Below are positions 42,234 to 44,015 of a DNA stretch of 44,015 bases, in pieces. The stretch comes from Chlorokybus atmophyticus (taxonomy: Eukaryota; Streptophyta; Chlorokybophyceae; Chlorokybales; Chlorokybaceae): assembly GCA_009103225.1 (NCBI GenBank), contig RHPI01000249.1, positions 137,150-181,164 of the forward strand, written 5' to 3'. The notes beneath the pieces were generated by a model. It made no database searches. It was not told the origin of the DNA and was given only the letters and a program-made list of their open reading frames with translations. Every line of letters starts with the position of its first letter. Within the stretch, counting starts at the first letter, position 1. Position numbers and translations under genes: made by a program.

Positions 42234-44015
42234 ATGAAGGGGATCCGTCTGAGGCAGTTGGTTGCGAGCGCTCTGCTGCTGCTGGGATGGCTGCTCGCCG
42301 CTCAGCTTGGAGGCGTCCATGCCATAGGTGCGGTGGTTCATCATAACATTTGTTGTTACAGAGTGCTGCGTGAAGACCATCACATTCGCTCTTGTGTTAG
42401 TACCCAAACTACGTGAAACAATGACCTGCTGCGCGCAAGATGCAGATGTAAGGTCACTTGCTGCAGCTTAGCGTTGACATTGCGTTGAGAAAATTGGTGG
42501 TGGTGGTGGGGGGGGGGTGTGTGTTGGTTTCAGGTTTGGCAAAAGTCAATGGCGATTGATCTCATTGGAACAGTTGATATATTATTATGCGTGATATCCA
42601 TGTTGATCGCATATCTTGCGTCATTTCCAAACCAATCAGAACAGTGATCTGCTGCGCACAGGATGCAGTTGTAAGGTCACTTGCTGCAGCGTTATACGAA
42701 AGTACTTGGGGTTGAGTTTCCGTTACGTTGTGATTTGCCGTATTGTGCAAGATTCTCCTTGTTCATAGCATCGGTCATCATCACTCTTGTAATCATGTTA
42801 ACGAGCAGTATCGTTTGATTGCTTGAACACATTGCGTATGTATTTAGTTGTAGCCGAATTAACACATGCACGCACGCGAATACACGCACCTGCACACTAA
42901 TGCGCATGGATACACGTGCATAGACACCCACCCTCGAACAAATGCGAACTCACAAGCATACGCGTGCGTGCACGTGCACACACACACGCATCAGGAGAAC
43001 TGTCAGATCCATATCTGCACCCTTGGCCATATGTTTATTAATGTTTATTAATGTGACTACAATTAAGCTATTCACTAACCCACCACTACGTGTAGTGTTG
43101 ACATGTTCGAGCAACGGGACCTCCTGCGCCGCGCGTTTCCCTCACGTGGTCCCCGGCACCCACTACACGCTCACCGCAGTGATGGACTTGGGTGTGGGGA
43201 TGGCTCCCGAAGACGGGGAAGACGGGTGGGCAGCCATCCTCACCGACAACAACAACAACATCCGCGGGGAGAAGGAGTGCTTCTGGAAAGGAGAACCCAA
43301 CATCATTATCGACGGCGTGCAACAACAACAGCAACCACATTGCAATGCGGCGCTCACGTGCTTCGCGGAGTTCCGCTTCGTCGCGCGCGATGACAGCGTG
43401 TATGTGCGCGTGGGCGGCGTGCCCATGTACGAGGTGCGGGGTGGGGACATAGAGTGTGTGTGGCGGCTGCGGGTGGCTTTCAGCTTGACTGAGAGGAAGC
43501 AAAGCCAAGAGGAAGACAAGTATGCTTCCATATACTTTGGGTTGGATGTGGACAGCGACAGCGAGCGGCTTGAGCACGTTGTCGCCGATGTTGGGTTTTA
43601 TGGCGTATCGGTGGAAGAGATGTATACTAATGAGGCCGTCGATGAGGGTGATGTAGTTGTGTCGCCGTGTTATGATGATGCGGCAAGCGATGCTTGCTAC
43701 GAGTGGTGCGAGCGGCTGAAGTTCCGGTCGTGGGACTGCCAACAGTGGGGTGAGTGTGAGTGATCGGGAGTGTGAGTGATTGAGTGAGTTTGCGCGTGAG
43801 TATGCGTGTGCGTGTACATGTACGCATGCGTGCTGTTGCACATATGTATCTAGGTGTGCGTGTGTGGGTATGTGTGACAAGTTTGTTTCCACAGTCTTCA
43901 ACACGAACAATTACGAGTCAATCTACCACTCGCCACCGCCTCCTCCTCCTCCACCGCCTCCTCCTCCTCCTCCACCCCCACCCCCTCCCTCTCCACCACC
44001 CCCGCCCCCACCATC
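42234..44015 (+). CDS. Secreted proline-rod glycoprotein (HRGP/pherophorin-like), partial
   Basis: Three exons seen: 42234-42327, 43096-43749 and 43895 to the window end. Exon 1 encodes a signal peptide (MKGIRLRQLVA, then ALLLLGWLLAAQLGG). Exon 2 encodes a ~218-residue globular domain beginning VLTCSSNGTSC, with paired cysteines and an acidic C-terminal half. Exon 3 gives VFNTNNYESIYH and then a pure proline rod with scattered Ser, cut by the window edge. A globular head plus (S)PPPP rod is the layout of green-algal cell-wall/ECM hydroxyproline-rich glycoproteins. I do not recognise the head domain as a known pherophorin domain. Exon phases (1, 1) close, but extra exons in the 768-bp first intron cannot be excluded. 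Confidence 0.7.
42412..42695. repeat. ~59-bp duplicated segment in an intron
   Basis: The block around GACCTGCTGCGCGCAAGATG at 42412-42470 recurs near 42637-42695 (GATCTGCTGCGCACAGGATG), both followed by TGTAAGGTCACTTGCTGCAGC. The copies are about 225 bp apart, inside the first intron of the proline-rich glycoprotein gene. Confidence 0.75.

Overview
The window looks like nuclear DNA of a flagellated green alga or a close photosynthetic relative. Genes are intron-rich with GT-AG boundaries whose phases close exactly. Two genes are typical of the plastid lineage (a DUF1995 protein with a transit-peptide-like leader, and a plant-style tandem DJ-1 protein). One is a cilium-specific tether protein (CFAP44), one is a proline-rod wall-type glycoprotein, and one is a retroelement of the permuted Penelope class known from green algae. 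The species cannot be named from the sequence. I rebuilt all exon models by hand from splice signals, reading-frame closure and family motifs.

Layout. 1-224 holds the probable last exon of an unknown + strand gene. 1595-5863 is a complete-looking Penelope-like retroelement on the - strand: a 953-codon GIY-YIG + reverse transcriptase ORF between two nearly identical ~512-bp direct repeats (pseudo-LTRs). A diverged relative of the repeat lies at about 6275-6722. 6762-8809 (-) encodes an NHL-propeller/BTB protein. 9000-12200 is mostly gene-poor. 12273-14240 (-) is a VIT/CCC1-type metal transporter, divergent from the PRP28/DDX23 spliceosomal DEAD-box helicase at 15339-18667 (+). 19266-22522 (+) is a RUS/DUF647 protein, tail-to-tail with the DUF1995 protein at 22712-25335 (-). 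After a gap, 26652-37084 (-) is the full CFAP44 gene (33 exons, about 1760 aa). An AT-rich gap follows, then the tandem DJ-1 gene at 38767-41562 (-). The window ends inside a secreted proline-rich glycoprotein gene starting at 42234 (+).

The genes do not form one pathway. They cover ordinary eukaryotic housekeeping, plastid and flagellar functions. Introns and spacers are very rich in CA/TG mixed repeats. One CFAP44 intron carries a 642-bp (GA)n array, which is (CU)n in the transcript. The most distinctive element is the N-terminal GIY-YIG Penelope element with near-identical terminal repeats and an open reading frame, which points to a recent insertion.
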